Source: a bacterium (GTDB lineage Bacteria > SZUA-79 > Acidulodesulfobacterales > Acidulodesulfobacteraceae). From it: a stretch of DNA of 64,000 nucleotides. Positions 26,544 through 34,796 of the stretch are shown one piece after another (the stretch's first letter is position 1; each line of letters begins with the position of its first letter). The position numbers were made by a program, and so were the translations under genes. The stretch is taken from NCBI GenBank assembly GCA_021800805.1, contig JAJYYR010000003.1, forward strand, positions 62,001-126,000. The letters are read 5' to 3'. Under the pieces are notes generated by a model. It made no database searches. It was given only the letters and a program-made list of their open reading frames with translations, and had not been told where the DNA came from.

Positions 26544-27653
26544 TTAATTAAAAACGATATTATATATAGTATCTCTTTCAGTTGGAAGTTTGCCAGTCTC
26601 TTTTATTATCTTTTTTACGTTTTTAACGCTGAGACTTACCGGATTAATCGAACCTGCATTATGGGATATTTTTTCTTCCGTCAGCGTGCCGTCAAAATCA
26701 TCGGCGCCAAAAGAAAGGGAAACCTGCGCAAGGTTAATTCCTAAGTTCACAAAAAATGTTTTTATATGCTTAAAATTATCTAAAAAAAGGCGGGAAATCG
26801 CAATGACTTTAAGGTCGTCGTATCCCGACGTCATATTTGAATTTTTGATTGCGGTGTTTTTAGGCTGGAACGCAAAAGGAATAAAAGAATTAAAACCGCC
26901 TGATTCATCCTGCGCGAGTCTTATTTCGTTTAAATGGCTTACCCTGTCTTCATAGCTTTCTTTTACGCCGTAAAGCATTGAAGCATTAGAAGAAATACCG
27001 ATTTTATGGGCAGTCTTGTGAATTTCTATCCACTTTTCCCCGCTTATTTTTTGCGGACATAATTTTTTTCTTATAACGGGATTAAAAATTTCTGCTCCTC
27101 CTCCGGGAATGCTGTCTAAGCCGTTTTCTTTTAAATCAAGCAATACGTCTTTTTCGGACAATCCGGAAATTTTAGATAAATAATCTATTTCTACTGCCGT
27201 GAAAGCCTGTATCATCAAGAACGGAAATTCTTTTTTTATTTCGCGGATCATATTTAAATAGAAGTTGTAAGGAAGGGAAGGATGAAGACCTCCGACTATA
27301 TGAACTTCTTTAAAATTATTGGTTTCGTAATTCGTCTTAATATATTCTATTATATCTTCTATGCTCATTGAATATGCATCCGTTTCTTGTCCTTTTCTGT
27401 AGAAAGCGCAAAAAGCGCACCTATTTACGCATATATTAGTATAGTTTATATGAATATTGACGATATAATATACTTTGTCCCCGTTGATTTTAAAGTTTTT
27501 AAAATTTGCAAGTTCTCCTATTTGGAGCAAATCTTTACATTTAAACAAAAACAAAGCGTCGTCGGTTGACAACCTTATATTATTATAAACCTTTTCTCTT
27601 ATTAAATCAAAAGTTTTATTTTGAATCATAACCGTTCCATCTTGCGTAAACAT
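26544..27653 (-). CDS. mqnE: Aminofutalosine synthase (radical SAM)
   Basis: First radical step of the futalosine menaquinone pathway, joining an enolpyruvyl-benzoate to SAM. The 4Fe-4S cysteines lie in CVNRCAFC (C75, C79, C82). GLDSIPGGGAEIFNPVIR, then KISGEKWIEIH and SSNASMLYG, match MqnE better than MqnC, which reads AEIL and TTATMMFG in these places. The start is uncertain: ATG 27653 gives 369 aa, while ATG 27629 has a weak GGAA upstream. Either overlaps the end of ubiX. It is the last gene of ubiD-ubiA-ubiX-mqnE, which supports a menaquinone role for the whole set. Confidence 0.87.
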   Translation of the reverse strand: MFTQDGTVMIQNKTFDLIREKVYNNIRLSTDDALFLFKCKDLLQIGELANFKNFKINGDKVYYIVNIHINYTNICVNRCAFCAFYRKGQETDAYSMSIEDIIEYIKTNYETNNFKEVHIVGGLHPSLPYNFYLNMIREIKKEFPFLMIQAFTAVEIDYLSKISGLSEKDVLLDLKENGLDSIPGGGAEIFNPVIRKKLCPQKISGEKWIEIHKTAHKIGISSNASMLYGVKESYEDRVSHLNEIRLAQDESGGFNSFIPFAFQPKNTAIKNSNMTSGYDDLKVIAISRLFLDNFKHIKTFFVNLGINLAQVSLSFGADDFDGTLTEEKISHNAGSINPVSLSVKNVKKIIKETGKLPTERDTIYNIVFN

Positions 27654-28293
27654 CGTTTTCTATATCAAGAGCGTCTAAAATTTTACCCGTTATAAAATCC
27701 ACAATGTCTCCGACCGTTTGAGGCTTGTTATAAAATGCCGGAATAGGAGGAAGTATTATTGCTCCAGACGAATGAAGCGACAGCATATTTTTAAGATGTA
27801 TATCGCTAAACGGGGTTTCTCTCGGGCATACGATCAGTTTTTTCTTTTCTTTAAGCATAACGTCCGCCGCCCGTTCTATAAGGTTTCCCGAAATTCCGTT
27901 TGCAATTCTGGAAAGACTGCCCATAGAACATGGAATGGCTATCATGCCCTTAACGTTTTTTGCGGAACCGCTTGCGATACGCGCCTCTAAAAAATCCTCG
28001 CCTAAAAGAGCAAAACTGTCGCCGGCTTTATATAGTCCAAATTTATTTATTATCTCGTCTTTTACGGCTTTTCCGACTGCGCTTCCCGCGCCTGTTTCCA
28101 TGCCTATGTCCGTAAACATCCCCAGCTCGTCCCTAATCACCTTAAAACCGGGTTTGGATATTATAAGATGAACAAAAAAAGAGCGGTCTATTAAAGCCTT
28201 AAGAAGGCTAAAACCGAATAGCGATCCCGACGCTCCGGTAATAGCGACTATGTAAGAATGGACGTCCGCCCTTATATTAATATTTTCTTTCAT
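27616..28293 (-). CDS. ubiX: Flavin prenyltransferase UbiX/MqnM
   Basis: Makes prenylated FMN, the cofactor of UbiD-type decarboxylases. GASGS at 20-24 is the FMN phosphate loop. Also seen are IPCSMGSLSRIANGIS and the C-terminal LIVCPRETPFSDIHLKNML with ILPPIPAFY, all typical of the family. 225 aa is slightly longer than usual. It lies directly between ubiA and mqnE, next to its customer enzyme UbiD. Confidence 0.94.
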   Translation of the reverse strand: MKENINIRADVHSYIVAITGASGSLFGFSLLKALIDRSFFVHLIISKPGFKVIRDELGMFTDIGMETGAGSAVGKAVKDEIINKFGLYKAGDSFALLGEDFLEARIASGSAKNVKGMIAIPCSMGSLSRIANGISGNLIERAADVMLKEKKKLIVCPRETPFSDIHLKNMLSLHSSGAIILPPIPAFYNKPQTVGDIVDFITGKILDALDIENDVYARWNGYDSK

Positions 28294-28299
28294 ATTTAT

Positions 28300-29193
28300 T
28301 TATTTTAAAATAAAAAATTTAGAATATATGATGCTTGCCGATATAAAAACGAAAAAAGTTATGGAAATATATCCGTTCATAGTAAAAAATGCGGCATCGA
28401 TATTATTTAAACTCTTGTAAACTAAAAGATGTTCATAGGCAAAAAAACCGGCTACAAGAATCATTCCTATAATATACAAAAAATTAAGATTAAATATGAA
28501 ATATAGATAAACCAAACAGGCTAAGGCAAGCAAGTGTAGAATTCTGGAAACCGTTATAGCATTTTTTATTCCGAATTTTGCAGGCACGGAGAAAAGTCCG
28601 TTTGCGGTATCGAATTCGTAGTCTAAAATAGCATAAAGGATGTCGAACCCGGAACCCCAAAAAACTACGGCAAGACCGAGAATTAAAATCTTATAATTTA
28701 AGCCGCCGGTAACTGCAAGCCATGTCCCCAAAGGACCTAATGCCATGCTTATTCCTAAAACCATATGGGAAAAAAACGTAAATCTTTTCGTAAAAGAATA
28801 GAATGTAATAAAAATTATTACTAAAGGCGAAAGAATAAAACATATAAAATTCAGTTCGTATGCGGCGGCTATCAAAACGATATAAGAAATTATCCCAAAA
28901 ATAACACCGTATAAAGTAGTAAGTTCGCCTTTCGGAATGGTTCTTTCCACCGTCCTTTTATTTTTCGCATCTATTTTTTTGTCTATTACCCTGTTAAATG
29001 CCATTGCTCCGCTTCTTCCCGAAGCCATGGCTATAACTATCCAAATTATTTTATAATAAAAAAAAGGCGTGCCGAAAGACGAGGGATATTTGTCGTAAAA
29101 GGCAAGTAGAAAAGCGCTGAGGGCGAAAGGCAGGACGAATATAGTATGGGAAAATTTGACTAATTCTAATGTATTTTTTATCTTTTTAAACAT
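28300..29193 (-). CDS. ubiA: UbiA-family prenyltransferase (MqnP-like)
   Basis: Integral membrane enzyme with about eight or nine helices that attaches a polyprenyl chain to an aromatic acid. The first Asp-rich motif is NRVIDKKIDAKNKRT (N67, D71, D75) and the second is in DILYAILDYEFD. In this cluster with UbiD, UbiX and MqnE it is best read as the 1,4-dihydroxy-6-naphthoate prenyltransferase of futalosine menaquinone synthesis (MqnP). Assignment to 4-hydroxybenzoate would need a ubiquinone pathway, for which nothing else is present. Gaps to its neighbours are 6 bp on each side. Confidence 0.9.
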   Translation of the reverse strand: MFKKIKNTLELVKFSHTIFVLPFALSAFLLAFYDKYPSSFGTPFFYYKIIWIVIAMASGRSGAMAFNRVIDKKIDAKNKRTVERTIPKGELTTLYGVIFGIISYIVLIAAAYELNFICFILSPLVIIFITFYSFTKRFTFFSHMVLGISMALGPLGTWLAVTGGLNYKILILGLAVVFWGSGFDILYAILDYEFDTANGLFSVPAKFGIKNAITVSRILHLLALACLVYLYFIFNLNFLYIIGMILVAGFFAYEHLLVYKSLNNIDAAFFTMNGYISITFFVFISASIIYSKFFILK

Positions 29194-29199
29194 TTTAAT

Positions 29200-30648
29200 T
29201 TAACTTAATCCGTATTCCTTCCATCTCTCATCGACAAGTTTTTTTATATCGGAAGACATAGTTATATCGTCCGGCCATTTTCTTTTATAACCCTCGGACG
29301 TCCATTTTTTTGTGGCGTCTATCCCCATTTTAGAACCATAATTTGGAATATCCGAAGCATGTTCTAAAACGTCTATAGGGCCTTCGACGAAAGAAACGTC
29401 TCTTTTGGGATCGATATTATTGCATATTCTCCAAATTACCTCGCTCTTGTCTTGAACGTTAACGTCTTCGTCTAGTATAACTATTATTTTGGTGAACATC
29501 ATTAGACCGAGTCCCCATATTCCGTGCATTATCTTTTTTGCATGACCCGGATAACTTTTTTTAATGCTTATAAAAGCTAAATCGTGAAATATACCTTCAA
29601 ACGGAAGATTCATATCGACGATTTCGGGAAATATCTTTTTTATAGCCGGCAGAAAAAATCTTTCCGTCGCTTTTCCTATATAACAGTCTTCCATAGGAGG
29701 CTTTCCGACGATAGTAGCGGGATATACGGCATCTTTCCTGTGGGTTATAAGGGTTACATGGAACACCGGATAAAAATCCTCGAGAGAATAATATCCCGTA
29801 TGGTCGCCGAAAGGACCTTCAAGCCTGAAATCTTCGGAAGGGTCAATATATCCCTCGATAACGAATTCGGCATTTGCCGGAACATATATATCGTTCGTTT
29901 CGCATTTTACGAGTTCTACCGCTTCGCTCCTTAAAAACCCCGCAAACATCATCTCTTCGATATCCGGGGGAAGAGGGGCGGTTGCGGAATAAATTACTGC
30001 GGGGTCGGAGCCTATAACGACGGAAACGGGTATCTTTCTGCCAAGTTCTTTATATTTTCTGAAATGCCTTGCGCCGTCTTTGTGTATATGCCAGTGCATA
30101 CCGCATGAAGAATCGTCGTAAACCTGCATTCTATACATACCGACGTTGGTAGAACCGCTTTCGGGGTCTTTCGTAAAAACAAGCGGAAGCGTAATGAATG
30201 GACCGCCGTCTTCAGGCCAAGTCTTCAAAACCGGCAAAATATCAAGCAAAGGCGGTTCGCTTACGACGACCTCTTTACATTTGGCATTTTTTACGATTTT
30301 AGGCATATAATCTGCAAGTTTTTTAAGTTTAGAAAGAGATTTTATTTTTTCAAAAAAATTAGTAGGGATTTCGGGATCTATTATTTCTTCTATTCTTTTT
30401 GCGGTATCATCGAGACTTTCTACCTCGAAAGCTTGCAATATGCGCTTATTTGAACCGAACATATTTATTAATACCGGAAAATTATAGCCTTTTACATTTT
30501 CGAATAAAAGCGCGGGTCCTTCTTTTTTTACCATTCTATCGGCAATTTCGGCTATTTCCAAAATCCTATCGACGGGAGCGGCTACTCTGTGCAAATCGTT
30601 ATTTTTTTCTAAAATCCGGATAAATTCGTGCAGGTCTTTATAAGGCAT
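29200..30648 (-). CDS. ubiD: UbiD-family prenyl-FMN-dependent decarboxylase (MqnL-like)
   Basis: 482 residues. GMYRMQVYDDSSCGMHWHIHKDGARHF is the prenyl-FMN/metal-binding core (about 170-196). EGPFGDHTGYYSLED carries the catalytic Glu-Arg-Glu region, and VGKPPMEDCYIGKATERFFLP is also conserved. It decarboxylates a prenylated aromatic acid; with MqnE present, this is probably the carboxylated naphthoquinone precursor of menaquinone. It is the first gene of the ubiD-ubiA-ubiX-mqnE unit and has an extended -10 promoter. Confidence 0.92.
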   Translation of the reverse strand: MPYKDLHEFIRILEKNNDLHRVAAPVDRILEIAEIADRMVKKEGPALLFENVKGYNFPVLINMFGSNKRILQAFEVESLDDTAKRIEEIIDPEIPTNFFEKIKSLSKLKKLADYMPKIVKNAKCKEVVVSEPPLLDILPVLKTWPEDGGPFITLPLVFTKDPESGSTNVGMYRMQVYDDSSCGMHWHIHKDGARHFRKYKELGRKIPVSVVIGSDPAVIYSATAPLPPDIEEMMFAGFLRSEAVELVKCETNDIYVPANAEFVIEGYIDPSEDFRLEGPFGDHTGYYSLEDFYPVFHVTLITHRKDAVYPATIVGKPPMEDCYIGKATERFFLPAIKKIFPEIVDMNLPFEGIFHDLAFISIKKSYPGHAKKIMHGIWGLGLMMFTKIIVILDEDVNVQDKSEVIWRICNNIDPKRDVSFVEGPIDVLEHASDIPNYGSKMGIDATKKWTSEGYKRKWPDDITMSSDIKKLVDERWKEYGLS

Positions 30649-30683
30649 AATAATATATATAATAATTTAATTAACTTTGTACT

Positions 30684-30692
30684 ATTATAACA
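30684..30692 (-). promoter_or_regulatory. Extended -10 promoter of the ubiD operon
   Basis: The minus strand reads TGTTATAAT (plus coordinates 30684-30692), matching the TGn-TATAAT extended -10. Transcription would start near 30677, giving a leader of roughly 29 nt before the ubiD ATG. No clear -35 is seen in the A/T-rich upstream stretch. Confidence 0.5.
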
Positions 30693-30727
30693 AAAATTTA
30701 TAAAAAAATAAATCCGATTATACCCCC

Positions 30728-30845
30728 TTAATCCTGCAATAGAAAATATTTGGATATTTCTTTTATATGTAATTTCTGGATTCCCGCCTGCGCGGGAATG
30801 ACAGACATTTGGGTTAAAAAATAAATCCCTGCATTGTCATTCCCG
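30728..30845. repeat. Truncated MITE-like palindromic element
   Basis: Begins TTAATCCTGCAATAG (30728-30742), 13 of 15 identical to the terminal repeat of the element at 53248-53409. It continues to the shared ATTTCTGGATTCCCGC core (30772-30787), with a hairpin TTCCCGC-CTGC-GCGGGAA at 30781-30798. CGGGAATGACA (30793-30803) is repeated inverted at 30835-30845. The homology stops there: the second half of the palindrome is missing and a different repeat begins. The gap 30649-31008 holds this, the next repeat and the ubiD promoter; I see nothing in 30946-31008. Confidence 0.75.
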
Positions 30846-30945
30846 AATAATAAAAAAGGGGACAGATTTATTTATTTTCTTACAGCCGACTACATTTGCG
30901 GGATTTTAGACGGAAAATAAAAAATATCTGTCCCCTTTTTCTAGA
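30846..30945. repeat. GGGGACAG inverted-repeat element
   Basis: A perfect 15-bp inverted repeat, AAAAAGGGGACAGAT at 30853-30867 and its complement at 30926-30940, separated by 58 bp. Flanking A/T bases extend the pairing imperfectly. It lies directly against the broken end of the preceding element. Similar AAAGGGGACAG palindromes are scattered through many bacterial genomes and are suspected of being mobilised by REP-associated transposases; that link is from memory and no transposase is present here. Confidence 0.65.
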
Positions 30946-31008
30946 ATCATACTCCTTAATTTTATGGTAAAATTTAGATTTGCGTGAAAAAAGTATGTGA
31001 AAAAATGT

Positions 31009-32958
31009 TTACTTGCGGTTTTTTATTCTGTAGTCGCCTTTTTTAAGGGTATATCCGGTATAGTCAAAATATTCAAGCAGGGGAATTGCATATTTTCTCG
31101 ATACGCAGGCAATTTCTTTCATATTTTTAGGCTCAAGCTTTTCTTCCTTTTCAAAAAAAGCGTCTAATTTAGACTTAATATCGTCTATCTGTTCTTTAAG
31201 ATAATAAATGTCGCGGCTAACCTTGACGAGCCTTCCTTGTTTAAGCATAATTGCGGTTATATAGTTTAATATCTTTTTATTTACTTTTATTTTATTTTCT
31301 AACTCCGTAAAATCCGGAACGCTGTTGCCGTTAGAATTTAATAAACTTTCTATTTTTTCTACAACATTTATATGTTCGGCGGGAATAGCCGTTTCGGAAG
31401 TTTTATATTCCAATCCTTTCGGAATTATATTTCCGTCATTATACAAAATCTCTTTTTTAGACAGCAAATCTTCTAATATTGTATCAAGAAGTTCTGCCGT
31501 TCCGGATTCATTAAAATTTTGCTCAAAAATAACATATAATTCCTGCTTGTTTAACCCTTTTTTAAAACCTATGATTCCGTCTTTTGAATTTTCGTTTATT
31601 ATTTTTACCAGCAAAGACCTGCCTGTATCGAAATTTTCCTTTAAAAAAACAAATTTATATTTACCGTCCGTTATTATTCTGCCGTCTCTTTTTAATTCGC
31701 TTATAACCGCCATAAAATCGGTGAAATTAATATTTAATTTTTTATAAATTTTTTCTATTGCGCCTCCTCCGTTAACTGCTATAAAACCGAAAACGGTTTC
31801 CTTAATATCATCGGAAATCATTCCTTCGTAAATGTCCTTTTTTGATTCTTCAAATATGTATTCCGGCAAAGGGTCTATAATAACGCCGCCGCCTATGGTC
31901 CTGCCTGCTCCTATATCCCTAATAATAAATCTTTCTTTATTCATCGTCGATATTTTATCGTTTAATTTAAAGAGCGCATATGAATATTCACCTGAACCGA
32001 GTTTTTTTTCAGCGTTAAGAATTATTATTTTAGAATTGACGGATGTCCCCCCTGTCATAAATGACAATAAAATATGACTTTTTAATGCCTTCTTATTCTC
32101 AAAATCGTAAAAAACTTTTGCAAAAATAGAATCGGATGCCGCAAGACCGTCTTTTACCGATATTACGTCGCCGAATTTAACGCTTTCTTTTTTTACGGAC
32201 GGAACGTTAATGGATATCCTCATAGATTTATGAGCCGTTTCGACCGTTTTGTTATGAGATTCGATGCTTTTTATTCGCGCCGTCAGACCGGAAGGCATTA
32301 TCTGAATTTCATCTCCTGAGGAAAAACTGCCGTATTTCAATGTTCCGGCTAAAATAGTTCCAAAACCTTTTGATGAAATAATTCTGTCTATCGGCAAAAA
32401 AACTTTTGTCGGAGCAGGTTTCATAGAAGCTTTTAAATTATATTCTCTTGCGGTTTTTTCTATTTCGTTTTTTAATCCGGCTACACCCTCTCCGGATTTA
32501 ACCGAAACGGTAAATATATCTTCGACGGCTTTATCATAGCCGTATAATTTTAAGAAATCCTTTATTTCGACTCTTCTTTTTAGAACGATTTCGCCGGAAA
32601 CCATATCTATTTTTGTAATTACCGGAATAATTAAATTTACGCCTAAAAGTTTTAGGATAAGCAGATGTTCCTTGGTCTGAGCCATTATGCCGTCGTCAGC
32701 GGCTACGGTCAACAAAACGCCGTCCATTCCCGTAGAACCGGAAACCATAGTCTTTATAAATTTTATATGTCCCGGAACATCGACGATTCCTACGGATATA
32801 CCCGAGGGAAAAACCATATTGGCATAACCCAGCACTATGCTAATACCGCGCCTTTTTTCTTCTTCGAGTCTGTCGGTTTCCGTGCCGGTTAACGCTTTTA
32901 TGAGGGAGGATTTTCCATGGTCGATATGACCCGCCGTGCCGAGAATAAAAGTATCCAT
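31009..32958 (-). CDS. selB: Selenocysteine-specific elongation factor SelB
   Basis: 649 residues. The GTPase domain has G1 GTAGHIDHGKSSL (7-19), DVPGH and TKID. SelB-type domains II-III follow, with VFLPIDRIISSKGFGTIL. A C-terminal winged-helix array ends with a segment that normally binds the SECIS hairpin (ACVSRKYAIPLLEYFDYTGYTLKKGDYRI). SelB delivers Sec-tRNA(Sec) to UGA codons. No selA, selC or selD and no obvious in-frame UGA selenoprotein gene is in the window. It lies downstream of a terminator that ends the htrA transcript. Confidence 0.93.
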   Translation of the reverse strand: MDTFILGTAGHIDHGKSSLIKALTGTETDRLEEEKRRGISIVLGYANMVFPSGISVGIVDVPGHIKFIKTMVSGSTGMDGVLLTVAADDGIMAQTKEHLLILKLLGVNLIIPVITKIDMVSGEIVLKRRVEIKDFLKLYGYDKAVEDIFTVSVKSGEGVAGLKNEIEKTAREYNLKASMKPAPTKVFLPIDRIISSKGFGTILAGTLKYGSFSSGDEIQIMPSGLTARIKSIESHNKTVETAHKSMRISINVPSVKKESVKFGDVISVKDGLAASDSIFAKVFYDFENKKALKSHILLSFMTGGTSVNSKIIILNAEKKLGSGEYSYALFKLNDKISTMNKERFIIRDIGAGRTIGGGVIIDPLPEYIFEESKKDIYEGMISDDIKETVFGFIAVNGGGAIEKIYKKLNINFTDFMAVISELKRDGRIITDGKYKFVFLKENFDTGRSLLVKIINENSKDGIIGFKKGLNKQELYVIFEQNFNESGTAELLDTILEDLLSKKEILYNDGNIIPKGLEYKTSETAIPAEHINVVEKIESLLNSNGNSVPDFTELENKIKVNKKILNYITAIMLKQGRLVKVSRDIYYLKEQIDDIKSKLDAFFEKEEKLEPKNMKEIACVSRKYAIPLLEYFDYTGYTLKKGDYRIKNRK

Positions 32959-32984
32959 ATTAGCTTTATTCTATCATAAATCTG

Positions 32985-33025
32985 TATAAAAATAAAACAG
33001 CCCGGCTCTTTTTACGGAGCCGGGC
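32985..33025 (-). terminator. Rho-independent terminator after htrA
   Basis: Perfect 9-bp stem GCCCGGCTC/GAGCCGGGC (33000-33008 with 33017-33025) and an 8-nt loop. Read on the minus strand it is followed by TGTTTTATTTTT. It lies 74 bp beyond the htrA stop and separates it from selB. Confidence 0.8.
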
Positions 33026-33098
33026 CACCTTTAGGAGGAGTGATGGAAAGCTTACAGTTTGTCTTGGTTTTAGGAAAAATTTTTATTTCTATATTTTT

Positions 33099-34586
33099 TT
33101 ACTCGGAGTATGCCAGATACAGTTTCATATTCCCCCTTCTTATATAAAAAAGAAACTGCTTCGATTTCTCCGCTCTGCTTATATCGTTCAAATACTCGCC
33201 TATGCCGTTAACCGTCTGATGATTTATCGATTCTATAACGTCTCCGGGCATTATTCCCATTCTTTGTCCTGCTCCGCCGGGTATAACTTTCGACACTATA
33301 ACTCCGTGATGAACGTTTTGGATACCGTAACTCTGCATATTTTGAGGCGTAAGCGGGATAACCGTGATACCTAATTTCTTAGCCGAAACTTTCTGAGTTT
33401 TTTCGTTAAAAGAATTTTTAGGACTCTTCCAGTTTCCGACCGTTATCGTAAGCGTTTCTTTTTTACCGTGCCTGATAATCTCGATAGGGACGGTTTTTCC
33501 CGGCTTTGTGTTTCCTACGAGCCACGGAAGCTGGGACATCTCTCTGACTTCTTTCCCGTTAAATTTTATTATTACGTCGCCGCTTCGGAGTCCTGCCTTT
33601 GCCGCAGGACCGTTAGGAAGAACCGAGGACACTAATGCGCCGCGCGAAGTTTCAAGATTGAAAGCTTTTTTAAGAGCAGGAGATATTTTTTGTATTTCTA
33701 TTCCGAGCCATCCTCTTGTAATCTTACCTGTTTCAAGCTCGGGAAGAACCTCTTTTACCACGTTTACCGGTATAGAAAATCCTATCCCCTGGGCTCCCTT
33801 TATAATGGCGGTATTTATGCCTATCACCTGTCCTTTCATATTTATAAGCGGACCTCCGCTGTTTCCGGGATTAATTGCCGCATTTGTTTGTATAAAATCT
33901 TCGTAAGGACCTCCGATGGCTCTACCTTTAGCGCTTATTATCCCGTTGGTAACCGTCCAGCCCAGCCCGAAAGGATTGCCTATAGCGAGAACCCATTCGC
34001 CTATCTGCGACTTGTTGGAATCGCCGAGAATAGCCGCGGGAAGATTATTGCCGTCGTTTATCTTCAAGAGAGCAAGATCGACCTGAGGATCCTTGCCTAT
34101 AACCGTCGCCTTGAAAGTTTTCCCGTTGGAAAGTTTGACGTATATTTTAGTTGCCCCGTTTATGACATGGTTGTTGGTAATTATATATCCATTTTTACTT
34201 ATAATTACTCCGGAACCTAAACTTTCTTCCGTATAATTACCCTGCGGAGCGTTGTTGTTAAAAAAATTTTTAAAAAAGTTCCCGAACGGATTAGGTTGAT
34301 TTCCGAAGGGGCTTTGATACATCTGAAACGGTCCGCCTTTTACTTTTTGGGTCGTCCTTATATTTACGATAAATGGTTTGTCCTGCTTTATTAGCGCAAT
34401 AAAATTGCTCGGTCCGTTCTGCGCCGGCATCGATGAATCGGTAGTAGAATAAATTATAGGCGCGCTCCCGTCGGCTAAAGATTTTTTAAATAAATGCAGA
34501 TTGGCGGTTATTATGACCCCTGCAATTATACCGATAAGCACTGCGACTCCCGCGCCTAAAATTTTTGAATTAGATTTTAGCCCCAT
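33099..34586 (-). CDS. htrA: Periplasmic serine protease HtrA/DegP family
   Basis: 495 residues. An N-terminal hydrophobic segment (about 9-29) is a signal peptide or anchor. The trypsin-like domain has the full triad: H140 in TNNHVI, D170 in VDLALLK and S243 in GNSGGP. Two PDZ domains follow (about 285-375 and 395-490). A Gln/Asn/Phe-rich loop (about 85-118) precedes the protease core, as in the DegP LA loop. It degrades or refolds misfolded envelope proteins. It lies downstream of clpB but has a sigma-54 promoter of its own and ends at a terminator. Confidence 0.94.
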   Translation of the reverse strand: MGLKSNSKILGAGVAVLIGIIAGVIITANLHLFKKSLADGSAPIIYSTTDSSMPAQNGPSNFIALIKQDKPFIVNIRTTQKVKGGPFQMYQSPFGNQPNPFGNFFKNFFNNNAPQGNYTEESLGSGVIISKNGYIITNNHVINGATKIYVKLSNGKTFKATVIGKDPQVDLALLKINDGNNLPAAILGDSNKSQIGEWVLAIGNPFGLGWTVTNGIISAKGRAIGGPYEDFIQTNAAINPGNSGGPLINMKGQVIGINTAIIKGAQGIGFSIPVNVVKEVLPELETGKITRGWLGIEIQKISPALKKAFNLETSRGALVSSVLPNGPAAKAGLRSGDVIIKFNGKEVREMSQLPWLVGNTKPGKTVPIEIIRHGKKETLTITVGNWKSPKNSFNEKTQKVSAKKLGITVIPLTPQNMQSYGIQNVHHGVIVSKVIPGGAGQRMGIMPGDVIESINHQTVNGIGEYLNDISRAEKSKQFLFYIRRGNMKLYLAYSE

Positions 34587-34636
34587 AATCTGAAAAACTC
34601 CTTTTTTGTTTGTTTAATTACTCTTTATTTATGATA

Positions 34637-34653
34637 TGCAAAAACAATGCCAA
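34637..34653 (-). promoter_or_regulatory. Sigma-54 (-24/-12) promoter of htrA
   Basis: The minus strand reads TTGGCATTGTTTTTGCA: TGGCA at -24 and TTGCA at -12, with exactly ten bases between GG and GC, as sigma-54 requires. The predicted start is near 34626, followed by a leader with AAAAAAGGAG before the ATG at 34586. Dyad sites lie upstream in the expected enhancer position. Confidence 0.75.
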
Positions 34654-34732
34654 AAAATATATTTTTTCAAATGGTATATTTTCCGGCATCTTATAATAAC
34701 ATTTAATTTTTATAAGATTTTATTTGCTATTA

Positions 34733-34773
34733 TTTTGTCGTTATGACAAAATATATTTGTCATAACGACAAAA
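34733..34773. promoter_or_regulatory. Double dyad, candidate enhancer-binding site for htrA
   Basis: A perfect 41-bp palindrome: 18-bp arms at 34733-34750 and 34756-34773 around ATATA. Each half is itself dyadic, TTTTGTC-N5-GACAAAA (34733-34751) and TTTGTC-N5-GACAAAA (from 34756). The two centres are about 22 bp, or two helical turns, apart. It lies some 115-140 bp upstream of the predicted sigma-54 start of htrA and 24 bp after the clpB stop. There is no U-tract on either strand, so it is not a normal terminator. Confidence 0.6.
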
Positions 34774-34796
34774 CATATCCTGATTGCCGCAAGATT

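Noticed and set aside
26544..27653. Dehypoxanthine futalosine cyclase (MqnC)
   Set aside because: Diagnostic stretches (AEIFNPVIR, SSNASMLYG) match MqnE better.
30649..31008. CRISPR or small RNA gene in the largest gap
   Set aside because: The repeats are inverted palindromes, not regularly spaced direct repeats, and no promoter-hairpin-terminator unit was found.
33043..33147. Plus-strand 34-codon ORF with AGGAGG before its ATG and a hydrophobic product
   Set aside because: It overlaps the 3' end of htrA antisense, has no promoter of its own and sits beside the htrA terminator; nothing else supports it.
34733..34773. Palindrome as an intrinsic terminator of clpB
   Set aside because: No run of U follows the stem on either strand and the stem is not GC-rich.
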